Source: Phocaeicola faecicola (lineage in GTDB: Bacteria > Bacteroidota > Bacteroidia > Bacteroidales > Bacteroidaceae). From it: a stretch of 64,000 nt of DNA. The notes under the pieces were generated by a model. The model searched no databases. It worked only from the letters and a program-made list of their open reading frames with translations, and was not told where the DNA came from. The translations under genes were made by a program, and so were the position numbers. The stretch covers positions 1 to 64,000 of the forward strand of contig NZ_JABSOE010000010.1 of the NCBI RefSeq assembly GCF_013618865.1, written 5' to 3'. This document shows, piece after piece, positions 45,574-53,777 of the stretch (positions within the stretch are counted from its first letter, which is position 1; every line of letters begins with the position of its first letter).

Positions 45574-46698
45574 ATGAAACTATTTGATGTATATCCATTG
45601 TTCGATGTGAACATCGTACGTGGAAAAGGATGTCATGTATGGGATGACAAAGGAACCGAATACTTGGATCTTTACGGCGGACATGCGGTCATCTCTATCG
45701 GACATGCACATCCGCACTATGTGGAAGCCCTGAGCAAACAGGTTGCCACACTGGGATTTTATTCCAATTCGGTCATCAACAAGCTGCAGCAGGAAGTAGC
45801 CGACCGCATGGGAGAACTCTGCGGATACGATGACTATCAGCTGTTTCTGATCAACTCGGGAGCCGAGGCCAATGAAAATGCCTTGAAACTGGCGTCTTTC
45901 CATAACCAGCGTACCCGGGTGGTTTCTTTTGCGAAGGCTTTTCACGGACGTACCTCACTGGCAGTTGAGGTGACGGATAATCCGAAGATCATTGCTCCGG
46001 TCAATGCCAATAACCACGTGACTTATCTGCCGTTGAATGACACCGAGGCCATGAAGGCTGAACTCGGAAAAGGGGATGTCTGTGCAGTCATCATAGAAGG
46101 CATACAGGGCGTTGGCGGCATCCAGCTGCCGACTACCGAATTCATGCAGGCCCTCCGCCAGGAATGTGACAAGACCGGTACCGTACTGATTCTCGATGAA
46201 ATCCAGTCGGGATACGGAAGAAGCGGTAAGTTCTTCGCTCACCAGTACAACGGCATCCGCCCGGACATGATTACCATGGCCAAAGGCATTGCCAACGGTT
46301 TCCCGATGGGAGGGGTACTGATCAGTCCGAAGTTCACTCCGGTTTACGGTCAGCTCGGAACCACCTTCGGAGGCAACCACCTGGCTTGCGCCGCTGCCAT
46401 TGCCGTACTGGATGTCATGAAGAGCGAGCACCTGGTAGAGAATGCCGCAACGGTAGGCGCTCACTTGTTGGAAGAACTCACTCATTTCAAACAGATCAAG
46501 GAAGTCAGAGGAAGAGGTCTGATGATCGGTATGGAATTTGAAGAGCCAGTCAAGGAAATCAGAAAACGCCTCCTCTTCGAACAGAAAGTCTTTACGGGAG
46601 TCAGCGGAACCAACGTAATCCGTCTGCTTCCTCCTCTCTGTCTGTCTCAGGCAGAAGCCGATGAATTCCTGGAACGCCTGCATCGGGTTCTCTGCTGA
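45574..46698 (+). CDS. argD: N-acylornithine aminotransferase
   Basis: A class III PLP aminotransferase of 374 residues with the NSGAEANENALKLA cofactor loop and the Schiff-base lysine in TMAKGIANGFPMGG. It converts the semialdehyde to acyl-ornithine (acetyl- or succinylornithine). It is the last gene of the argR-argD run and is followed by a terminator at 46797-46836. Confidence 0.96.
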   Translation: MKLFDVYPLFDVNIVRGKGCHVWDDKGTEYLDLYGGHAVISIGHAHPHYVEALSKQVATLGFYSNSVINKLQQEVADRMGELCGYDDYQLFLINSGAEANENALKLASFHNQRTRVVSFAKAFHGRTSLAVEVTDNPKIIAPVNANNHVTYLPLNDTEAMKAELGKGDVCAVIIEGIQGVGGIQLPTTEFMQALRQECDKTGTVLILDEIQSGYGRSGKFFAHQYNGIRPDMITMAKGIANGFPMGGVLISPKFTPVYGQLGTTFGGNHLACAAAIAVLDVMKSEHLVENAATVGAHLLEELTHFKQIKEVRGRGLMIGMEFEEPVKEIRKRLLFEQKVFTGVSGTNVIRLLPPLCLSQAEADEFLERLHRVLC

Positions 46699-46796
46699 TA
46701 GCTGCAGCCGGCTGACGAGCAGTTGAAGAGGCTTTTTCCCGAAAGGAAAGGCAGGTATCAGAAAAAAACAGTTGAAAGCACATATAAACAACCGGC

Positions 46797-46842
46797 AAGG
46801 CCGTGATTTCCTCATCTCATTAGGAATCACGGCCTTACTTTT
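46797..46842 (+). terminator. Terminator after argD
   Basis: AAGGCCGTGATTTCC (46797-46811) pairs with GGAATCACGGCCTT (46823-46836) apart from one bulged T, and is followed by ACTTTTAT. Confidence 0.8.
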
Positions 46843-46954
46843 ATCCCCCAGCCTTGTTGACCTGTTAATAACTTGCCCTCTTCCTCAATGTCTTCCTCTT
46901 TTTCAAAACCGGCAAAATAAGAAGTACAAAATAGGATTCTTTCTTTTTTAATTA

Positions 46955-46962
46955 TAACTTTG
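46955..46962 (+). promoter_or_regulatory. Bacteroides -7 box for proC
   Basis: TAACTTTG matches TAnnTTTG, 24 bases before the proC start codon, so proC has its own promoter after the argD terminator. Confidence 0.55.
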
Positions 46963-46986
46963 TATATCACATTAATCTGACGAATT

Positions 46987-47757
46987 ATGAAAATAGCAAT
47001 CATCGGAGCCGGAAATATGGGAGGTGCCATTGCCCGCGGACTTGCCCGGGGACACTATATACAGGCACAGGATATCATTGTGACGAATCCCAGCAACGAG
47101 AAACTGGAGCGGCTGAAAGCCGAATATCCGGATATTCACACCAGCAACTGCAACAAAGATGCTGCAGAAGCTGACATTGTAATCATTGCGGTAAAACCCT
47201 GGAAAGTAGAAGAAGTCTTAAAGCCGTTGCGGTTGCGCCAGCCACAGATACTGGTTTCGGTTGCCGCCGGACTGACCTTCGAGGACCTGGCTCATTTTGT
47301 GGATCCGGAAATGCCTATCTTCCGCGTCATCCCGAATACGGCCATTTCGGAATGTGCCAGCATGACCTTAATCGCCCGAAGAAACGCCACGGAACAGCAG
47401 ACCCAGATTATGATGACGCTGTTCAATGAGATGGGACGCTCCATGCTGATAGAGGAAAAACTCTTTGCTGCGGGTACCTCACTGGCTTCGTGCGGCATTG
47501 CATACGTAATGAAGTACGTGCAGGCTGCCATGCAGGCAGGTATAGAAGCCGGCTTACGCCCCAAAGATGCAATGACGCTGGTAGCACAGACCCTGGAAGG
47601 AAGTGCCCGGTTGTTGCTGCAGCACGAGCAGACACACCCGGCTCTGGAAATTGAAAAGGTAACCACCCCGGGAGGAATTACCATCAAGGGCCTCAACGAA
47701 CTGGAAATTTCCGGTTTCAGCGCAGCCATCATCAAGGCACTGAAGGCCAGCATGTAA
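46987..47757 (+). CDS. proC: Pyrroline-5-carboxylate reductase
   Basis: The last step of proline synthesis. The 256-residue protein has the N-terminal NADPH motif IGAGNMGGAIARGL (6-19), VKPWKVEEVL and the C-terminal TPGGITIKGLNELE family signature. It is next to the arginine operon but has its own promoter and terminator. Confidence 0.96.
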   Translation: MKIAIIGAGNMGGAIARGLARGHYIQAQDIIVTNPSNEKLERLKAEYPDIHTSNCNKDAAEADIVIIAVKPWKVEEVLKPLRLRQPQILVSVAAGLTFEDLAHFVDPEMPIFRVIPNTAISECASMTLIARRNATEQQTQIMMTLFNEMGRSMLIEEKLFAAGTSLASCGIAYVMKYVQAAMQAGIEAGLRPKDAMTLVAQTLEGSARLLLQHEQTHPALEIEKVTTPGGITIKGLNELEISGFSAAIIKALKASM

Positions 47758-47799
47758 GTTACAGGAAAGCATTCAACAGCAAACCGTATGCTACATAAT

Positions 47800-47848
47800 A
47801 AGCATCGCCCTGCCGTACTCCTACAGAGAGAATAGCAGGGCGATGCTT
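47800..47848. terminator. Hairpin between proC and the MATE gene
   Basis: AAGCATCGCCCTGC (47800-47813) and GCAGGGCGATGCTT (47835-47848) are perfect 14-bp arms between two converging genes. T tracts are weak on both strands. Confidence 0.7.
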
Positions 47849-47932
47849 GTAAACAAGTATGTCCGTTCAAAGAAAACCTCCTCCCGCACACACCAGTCCC
47901 TTTTACCGGTTTGTTCCGGCTGTATTCGCTGA

Positions 47933-49282
47933 TTATTTCACAAATCCCTTTTTGGCCCATTTCAAGCTGCCCCATCTCCGGACAAAAATGAGGGCCCGGA
48001 TATTCTCATCCAGCAGGAAGGCACACCACATGCCTATCAGTCCCCATCCCCAGTAGATACCCAGCAGATAACTGAGCCCTACCGAAACCGTCCACTGCAC
48101 CACCAGTCCCACATAGAAGGGGAAGTTCACGTCACCGGCAGCGCGCAGGGCATTCGTGGCATAAATATTGACGGCCCTGCCGATTTCCACGGCAATATCC
48201 ACCACCATAATCGTTACCCCCATACGGATAATCTCCTCGTTATCGGTCAGCAACGAAAAGATGGTATGTCCGCACACGGCCCAGATGCACGACAGGACAA
48301 GGGATACAAGGATGGAAAGCCGCATGACATACCGTCCCAGCAGATAAGCCGCATGAATCCGTTTCTGCCCTACCAGGTGTCCGATACTGATGGCACCTCC
48401 CTGGGCCATCGCTATGGCAAACAAATACACAAACATTACGATGTTCACCGTATAGGTACGGGTTGCCAGGGCATTGTTGCCCAATATATTGATGAGATAC
48501 GTAATCACCACCTGTGAAAAACTGTAGGAAAGGTTCTCTCCGGCCGAAGGCAGACCCACTTTCAGCAAGTTCTTCAGTTCGATCCAGGGGAAAGGACGGA
48601 AGTATTTCAAGGGGAAACGCGAGATGTGTTTCCGGAACAAAATCACAAACAGTACCACCATGCTGACACCTCGTGCCACCGAAGTGGAAATAGCCGCTCC
48701 CTCGGCACCCAGTTCGGGGAAACCGAACTTACCGAAGATCAGTGAGTAATTACCGATGATATTCATAATGTTCACCAAGACCGTCACCATCATCGGATAA
48801 ATCGCCTTATTGGCACTGCGCAACGAGGCAGAGACTGTCAGTGAAAGGGCCTGGAAAAAGGCGAAGGCACCCACAATCTCCATGTAGCCGATACCGTATT
48901 TCAGCAGTTCCGGACGCAGTCCCATCCAGCCCAGCAGGGTTTCCGCACCAAAATGAAGAATGGCACTGACCACCAGTCCGACCACCAGGTTCAGCAGCAA
49001 AGATACTCCTACCACCTGAATCATGTTTTTATAAAGCTTTCCTCCCAGGTACTGCGAGCACAGCACCGAAGTTCCGATGTTAATCACCTCGAATACCAGA
49101 AAAGCAAACATGACAATCTGGTTGACTACACCTACCGCCGCCACACTTTCGTCGGAATACTGGCTCAGCATGATGGTGTCTACTGCTCCCAGCATCATAA
49201 TCAGCAGGGTCTCAATGAATATCGGAATGACCAGACGGGTCAGTTCCTTACGAATATTTGTCTGATGAATTACCTGTTCCAC
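47933..49282 (-). CDS. MATE-family efflux transporter
   Basis: The 449-residue inner-membrane protein has 12 hydrophobic segments arranged as two related halves, with the MATE feature LVIPIFIETLLIMMLGAVDTIMLSQY near the N-terminus (given as a region) and AEGAAISTSVARG. It exports drugs or organic cations using Na+ or H+. The substrate is unknown. It is divergent from sodB and has a -7 box at 49306-49313. Confidence 0.9.
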   Translation of the reverse strand: MEQVIHQTNIRKELTRLVIPIFIETLLIMMLGAVDTIMLSQYSDESVAAVGVVNQIVMFAFLVFEVINIGTSVLCSQYLGGKLYKNMIQVVGVSLLLNLVVGLVVSAILHFGAETLLGWMGLRPELLKYGIGYMEIVGAFAFFQALSLTVSASLRSANKAIYPMMVTVLVNIMNIIGNYSLIFGKFGFPELGAEGAAISTSVARGVSMVVLFVILFRKHISRFPLKYFRPFPWIELKNLLKVGLPSAGENLSYSFSQVVITYLINILGNNALATRTYTVNIVMFVYLFAIAMAQGGAISIGHLVGQKRIHAAYLLGRYVMRLSILVSLVLSCIWAVCGHTIFSLLTDNEEIIRMGVTIMVVDIAVEIGRAVNIYATNALRAAGDVNFPFYVGLVVQWTVSVGLSYLLGIYWGWGLIGMWCAFLLDENIRALIFVRRWGSLKWAKKGFVK

Positions 49283-49305
49283 AATCTTTCCCCTTTTTTC
49301 GGCTG

Positions 49306-49313
49306 CAAAGTTA
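49306..49313 (-). promoter_or_regulatory. Bacteroides -7 box for the MATE gene
   Basis: The minus strand reads TAACTTTG, a full match, 23 bases upstream of the start codon. Confidence 0.5.
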
Positions 49314-49443
49314 CCATTTTTCCAAGAAACCCGGATTGACCTATGTCATCGTTTCAGGAGGTTTGAAAAAGAAAATCAGGCGTTTGGAAAAATATTTGCC
49401 TAAAAATGCGTATCTTGCATCTGTAAACTAAAAAACAAATACT

Positions 49444-50022
49444 ATGACACATCTTATGCCTCAACTTCCGTATGCTCACGAGACACTGGCTCCTCACATG
49501 AGCAAGGAAACCATTGATTTTCATTACGGGAAACACCTGCAAACCTATGTGGATAATCTGAACCGGCTGATTACCGGCACTCCGTACGAAAACGCATCGC
49601 TGGAGGAAATCGTAATGACTGCCGAAGGGCCGCTGTACAACAACGCTGCCCAGACCTGGAATCATACCTTCTTCTTCGAGGCACTGACACCGGCTCAGGG
49701 AAACCTGCCAGAGGCACTGGAAGCCCGACTGACAGCGGCTTTCGGCAGTGTGGCCGACTTCAAAAAGCAGTTTACACAGGCTGCCATGGGCGTTTTCGGT
49801 TCGGGATGGGTCTGGCTGACTGCCGACGCTGAAGGACATCTGTCCATTACGGCAGAACCCAATGCCGGCAACCCCATGCGAAAACAGTTGAAACCGCTGC
49901 TGGTCATCGACGTATGGGAGCATGCTTACTACATCGACTACCGGAACCGAAGGGCTGATTTTATTGAAGCTTTCTGGAAACTGGTCGACTGGAACAAGGT
50001 GGCAGAAAGACTTGCACTATGA
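49444..50022 (+). CDS. sodB: Iron/manganese superoxide dismutase
   Basis: Removes superoxide in the cytoplasm of this anaerobe. The 192-residue protein has all four metal ligands: His27 (FHYGKH), His74 (WNHTFF), Asp156 and His160 (DVWEHAYY). It matches the Fe-SOD length, and Bacteroides enzymes are often able to use either metal. The start MTHLMPQLPY allows an alternative at the second Met. It is a single gene with a terminator at 50100-50140. Confidence 0.96.
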   Translation: MTHLMPQLPYAHETLAPHMSKETIDFHYGKHLQTYVDNLNRLITGTPYENASLEEIVMTAEGPLYNNAAQTWNHTFFFEALTPAQGNLPEALEARLTAAFGSVADFKKQFTQAAMGVFGSGWVWLTADAEGHLSITAEPNAGNPMRKQLKPLLVIDVWEHAYYIDYRNRRADFIEAFWKLVDWNKVAERLAL

Positions 50023-50099
50023 TCCGGGCGGGGCTTCCCCGTTCTATCCTCAGGAATTCACCCTGAACACGTAAAGAACCTGATACACATTGAATAAAA

Positions 50100-50140
50100 A
50101 GAAAGGGTACGCACCGTCATACAGGATGCGCACCCTTTCT
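50100..50140. terminator. Terminator between sodB and the OMP gene
   Basis: The arms AGAAAGGGTACGCACC (50100-50115) and GGATGCGCACCCTTTCT (50124-50140) are complementary apart from two positions. Preceding A-rich DNA favours termination on the minus strand as well. Confidence 0.65.
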
Positions 50141-50208
50141 GTCATGATATACTTTTATTCTGTCTTCAGCAGATACTGCCTGTCTCCTCCCCTTCTATCT
50201 GCCCATTC

Positions 50209-50910
50209 TCAGAAAGTGACTCCAAAAATCATGCGGGCCATCTCCGTATTCGGGTTAAAGACCAGCTTGGCAAACAGCGGCAAGGAATATCCGGAAGCAA
50301 AATGAATCTCCTTGGTAGCCTTTACACTCAACAGCGATACGGCAAATCCTTCCGAACCGTTGTTATAGAAATCCGTCGTCCAGGGCACCGCTCCGGCCTC
50401 CGCCTCCCATTCCAGTCCTCCCAGTCTGAACGGGACTCTCAGGGAAAAGAAAGAAGAATACGCCCGGTTGCCTTCCAGGTTTACCCCGTCATATCCGGCA
50501 AAGTTCGTATACCAGTTCACATCCAGAAAACCGAAATCATATCCTACCTGCGCCTCAAACGTATGGCCGGTATTCGTCGAGCCGAAATGAAAGAACCCAC
50601 TGGTACCGTCGAGCCAATAATCCGTCACCGAAACAGAAAAGCCCTTTTCACTTTCATATCCCAGCGTCAGGTCGATTTCAGGTGTATTCTCCCTCTCAAA
50701 ACCGGCATTTCCCCATGCAGCCAGATAAAATCCTTTCCACGAAAGCGTCAGTTCCGGCTGGATACTCACCCCCTTCGGCTCCTGCGCTCTCCACACATTG
50801 ACACTGACCACATCGGCCTTCAATTCCACCTCCGGCTTCTCCTGAGCCATTGCGGGCATTATGCTACCTGTTCCGGCCAGCATCCCTACTGCTAAAAAGA
50901 ATGTTCTCAT
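50209..50910 (-). CDS. Predicted outer-membrane beta-barrel protein, unknown function
   Basis: I do not recognise a named family. The 233-residue precursor has a signal peptide (MRTFFLAVGMLAGTGSIMPAMA) and alternating beta-strand sequence rich in Trp, Tyr and Phe, such as FYLAAWGNAG, FSVSVTDYWLDG and FLDVNWYTNFAG. It ends in MIFGVTF with a terminal Phe, as most outer-membrane barrels do. It resembles small putative porins of the TorF type. It begins 4 bases after the lipoprotein gene upstream and is probably co-expressed with it. Confidence 0.65.
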   Translation of the reverse strand: MRTFFLAVGMLAGTGSIMPAMAQEKPEVELKADVVSVNVWRAQEPKGVSIQPELTLSWKGFYLAAWGNAGFERENTPEIDLTLGYESEKGFSVSVTDYWLDGTSGFFHFGSTNTGHTFEAQVGYDFGFLDVNWYTNFAGYDGVNLEGNRAYSSFFSLRVPFRLGGLEWEAEAGAVPWTTDFYNNGSEGFAVSLLSVKATKEIHFASGYSLPLFAKLVFNPNTEMARMIFGVTF

Positions 50911-50914
50911 CAGT

Positions 50915-51754
50915 CTACTGCGGGTCCTCCATGTGTTTGGCTTCTTCCATCTTTCTCTTGACGAACTGAATCTTCAGGTTCGCCTCCTTCTGTTCCTTCC
51001 GGATTTCTTCCATGGCCGACAATACACGGGCCAGTTCGGAAATAGCCACTACCGCCTTCACATCGTTCGGCTGCATCACCGTACGGTAATTGCGGTCGCC
51101 CAGGAATTCCAGCTGGATTCTTTTCTTGTCCTGATTGGAAACAATGAATGCAGCTACACCGCCGTCGTTTCCGACTTTGTAATCCGCCTTTTCGATGGCA
51201 CGTCCCAGGTCGGTAGTCTCATAACTGTCGGGGGAAGCAGGAGTCTCGGCAAACATGTCTCCGTCTGTACTGACCTTCACTGCAGTATGATGAATGTTTC
51301 CGCCGGCACAATAGATGGAAGTCAGCGACATCTCCCCTATCTCATTGACCTGTGCACGGAGGAAAGAACGTCCGATGTTCTTTTCCACCACCTGAGTCGG
51401 GTAAAAATAATTACCGATTTCCTGATAAGCCGTATCCTTCTCCAATACGAACTGCCCTTTCAGCTCATCAAAAGCAGCCTTTTTCACCTGCATCATACTG
51501 TCCAGATAGACCAGCGTCTTCTGCTGCTCGCTCAGATCAATCTGCTGCATCAGACGGATACCGGCCTTGCGCACCTCGAATGCCTCGGGATAAAAATTCC
51601 GGATACTGTCAATCCGCAGTTTGGCCAGGCTGAAATCACCTGAAGCATAAGCGGTTTCTGCACGCTGCAGCACCTCCGCAGCCTGCTTCTCGTCTCCATT
51701 GCAACCGGTCAGCACGGTTGCCAAAGCCAATAAGGCCCATAATATTCTCTTCAT
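50915..51754 (-). CDS. Lipoprotein with TPR-like helical region, unknown function
   Basis: The start MKRILWALLALATVLTGC (51754) is preferred over one nine codons upstream because it gives a standard lipoprotein signal ending LTGC. After the lipid anchor comes a helical stretch (ADSFSLAKLRIDSIRNFYP-like, about 25-110) with TPR character and then a beta-containing middle region. It ends in a charged helix (EEIRKEQKEANLKIQFVKRK). I do not recognise the family. It is 4 bases upstream of the barrel gene and could be its periplasmic partner. Confidence 0.6.
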   Translation of the reverse strand: MKRILWALLALATVLTGCNGDEKQAAEVLQRAETAYASGDFSLAKLRIDSIRNFYPEAFEVRKAGIRLMQQIDLSEQQKTLVYLDSMMQVKKAAFDELKGQFVLEKDTAYQEIGNYFYPTQVVEKNIGRSFLRAQVNEIGEMSLTSIYCAGGNIHHTAVKVSTDGDMFAETPASPDSYETTDLGRAIEKADYKVGNDGGVAAFIVSNQDKKRIQLEFLGDRNYRTVMQPNDVKAVVAISELARVLSAMEEIRKEQKEANLKIQFVKRKMEEAKHMEDPQ

Positions 51755-51829
51755 AATTCTCTTCTTTGATTTAAAGAACAAAAATACAATTAAATCAACT
51801 CATACTCCTTAAAGCTCCCCTTTTTTTTG

Positions 51830-51837
51830 TAATTTTG
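51830..51837 (+). promoter_or_regulatory. Bacteroides -7 box for the CCA-adding enzyme
   Basis: TAATTTTG matches TAnnTTTG. It overlaps the TTG codon at 51835 that would otherwise be the most upstream start, which supports the ATG at 51862. Confidence 0.55.
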
Positions 51838-51861
51838 CATCCCAATTTAGAAAAATTCAAA

Positions 51862-53292
51862 ATGGAACTGAAAGAACACTTTACTGGCAAGATATTCAAA
51901 CTGATCTCAGAAACCGCCGATGAGCTGGGGCTGGAATGTTATGTAGTGGGAGGATACGTAAGGGACATTTTCCTGAACCGCCCATCGAAAGACATTGATG
52001 TAGTAGTAGTAGGAAGCGGGATAGAAATAGCCGAAGCGTTCGGAAAGAAACTAGGACGGGCTGCACACGTTTCCATTTTCAAGAACTTCGGTACCGCACA
52101 GGTGAAGTACCACGATACGGAAGTCGAATTTGTAGGAGCCCGCAAGGAATCGTACAGTCATGACAGCCGGAAACCCGTGGTTGAAAACGGTACACTGGAA
52201 GACGACCAGAATCGGCGTGATTTTACCATCAATGCCATGGCTGTCTGCCTGAACAAAGAACGCTATGGAGAGCTGGTAGACCCGTTCGGGGGACTTGAGG
52301 ACCTCAAGGAGCGTATCATACGCACCCCGCTCGACCCGGATATCACCTTCAGTGATGACCCGCTGCGCATGATGCGCTGCATCCGGTTTGCCACACAGCT
52401 GAATTTCTATATCGAAGACGAAACCTTCAATGCCCTGGAAAGAAACCGGGAACGGATCGGCATCATCTCCCACGAGCGGATTGCGGACGAGCTGAACAAG
52501 ATCCTGCTGTCGCCGGTACCTTCGAAAGGATTCATCGACCTGGACCGCTGCGGACTGCTTGCCCTGATTTTCCCCGAACTGGTGGCACTTCAGGGAGTGG
52601 AGGTCAGAAACGGCAGAGGGCATAAAGACAATTTCTACCACACCCTCGAGGTGGTGGACAATATCGCCAAGGTAACCGACAACCTCTGGTTGCGCTGGGC
52701 TACCCTGCTCCACGACATCGGCAAGCCGCGCACCAAGCGCTGGGAGCCCCGTGCAGGATGGACCTTCCACAACCACAACTTTATCGGCGAGAAAATGATT
52801 CCGGAAATCTTCCGGAAGATGAAATTGCCGATGAACGAAAAGATGAAATACGTACAGAAGCTGGTCGGCCTGCACATGCGTCCTATCGTGATAGCCGACG
52901 ATGTAGTCACCGATTCGGCAGTCCGCCGCCTGCTGTTTGAGGCCGGAGATGACATCGACGACCTGATGTCACTGTGCGAGGCAGACATCACTTCGAAGAA
53001 CGAAGCCCGGAAGCAGCGTTTCCTGGACAATTTCAAACTGGTGCGCCAGAAGCTGAAGGACCTGGAAGAAAAAGACCGCATCCGCAACTTCCAGCCACCG
53101 GTAGACGGGGCGGAAATCATGCAGGTCTTCAACTTGCAGCCCTGCCGTGAAATAGGCAGCCTGAAGAGCTCCATCAAAGATGCCATTCTGGACGGAGTAA
53201 TTCCCAACGAACACGACGCGGCCTTTGCCTTCATGCTGCAGAAAGCCGCCCAGATGGGACTGAAACCGGTGAACCTGCCCAAGCAGGAATAA
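51862..53292 (+). CDS. cca: CCA tRNA nucleotidyltransferase/poly(A) polymerase with HD domain
   Basis: Adds or repairs the 3' CCA of tRNA. The 476-residue protein has the class II nucleotidyltransferase motif GGYVRD then DIDVVVVG (about 30-55, with two catalytic Asp), the RRDFTINAMA block and a C-terminal HD domain (HDIGKPRT) followed by HLH and lysine-rich helices. The start at 51862 is used because the upstream TTG lies inside the promoter. A terminator follows. Confidence 0.93.
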   Translation: MELKEHFTGKIFKLISETADELGLECYVVGGYVRDIFLNRPSKDIDVVVVGSGIEIAEAFGKKLGRAAHVSIFKNFGTAQVKYHDTEVEFVGARKESYSHDSRKPVVENGTLEDDQNRRDFTINAMAVCLNKERYGELVDPFGGLEDLKERIIRTPLDPDITFSDDPLRMMRCIRFATQLNFYIEDETFNALERNRERIGIISHERIADELNKILLSPVPSKGFIDLDRCGLLALIFPELVALQGVEVRNGRGHKDNFYHTLEVVDNIAKVTDNLWLRWATLLHDIGKPRTKRWEPRAGWTFHNHNFIGEKMIPEIFRKMKLPMNEKMKYVQKLVGLHMRPIVIADDVVTDSAVRRLLFEAGDDIDDLMSLCEADITSKNEARKQRFLDNFKLVRQKLKDLEEKDRIRNFQPPVDGAEIMQVFNLQPCREIGSLKSSIKDAILDGVIPNEHDAAFAFMLQKAAQMGLKPVNLPKQE

Positions 53293-53309
53293 CCGCCACG
53301 AAATATCCT

Positions 53310-53352
53310 TCATGGAAAGCAATCTCACCCTTGCTTTCCATGAATTTTTCCT
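53310..53352 (+). terminator. Terminator of cca
   Basis: TCATGGAAAGCAA (53310-53322) and TTGCTTTCCATGA (53331-53343) are perfect 13-bp arms followed by ATTTTTCC. Confidence 0.9.
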
Positions 53353-53558
53353 TAAAAACTGCCCTAAAACATTGCTCTATATTATCTATCTGATGTCATA
53401 AGAAAGTTTTCATATTTTCCAAATATAAAATCTTTTATAAATTAAAGTTCTCCAAAAACACCCTCTACAGATAGCCATAAGCAGATTTTCTTCAGAAAAA
53501 GTTATCTAATTTAGAAAACCGGGCAAAATCATCATTTTTAAAATCCTTTCCCCTTTCC

Positions 53559-53566
53559 TATATTTG
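53559..53566 (+). promoter_or_regulatory. Promoter for the riboswitch and nrdDG
   Basis: TATATTTG matches TAnnTTTG and lies about 12 bases before the start of the riboswitch. The rest of the gap 53353-53558 is AT-rich with no gene. Confidence 0.6.
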
Positions 53567-53577
53567 CATCGTTTTTC

Positions 53578-53731
53578 AACGGTAACTATGTTTCAATAGG
53601 GAATGCTGTGAAAATCGGCAACAGTACCCGCTGCTGTGATCCTCGATGAACCGGAAAATGCAACGAGCAACCACTGTATGTCATCCATATGGGAAGGTAT
53701 TCCGGGAAGAGTTCAGTCAGAAGACCTGCCA
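53578..53731 (+). promoter_or_regulatory. Cobalamin riboswitch
   Basis: The leader of nrdD holds the B12-box elements in order: AATAGGGAATGC (from about 53597), the GCTGTGA/CCCGCTGCTGTGAT segment, ACCACTGTATG, ATGGGAAGGTATTCC and the closing TCAGTCAGAAGACCTGCC (ending at 53730), the classic end of the aptamer. It starts about 12 bases after the -7 box and ends 47 bases before the nrdD start. No terminator hairpin was found before the start codon, so control of translation initiation is likely. In families of this kind, binding of adenosylcobalamin turns the gene off. Confidence 0.9.
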
Positions 53732-53777
53732 GAGAAAAACGCCAATGTCAAATGTTTAACTTACTCAATTAAAAGAA

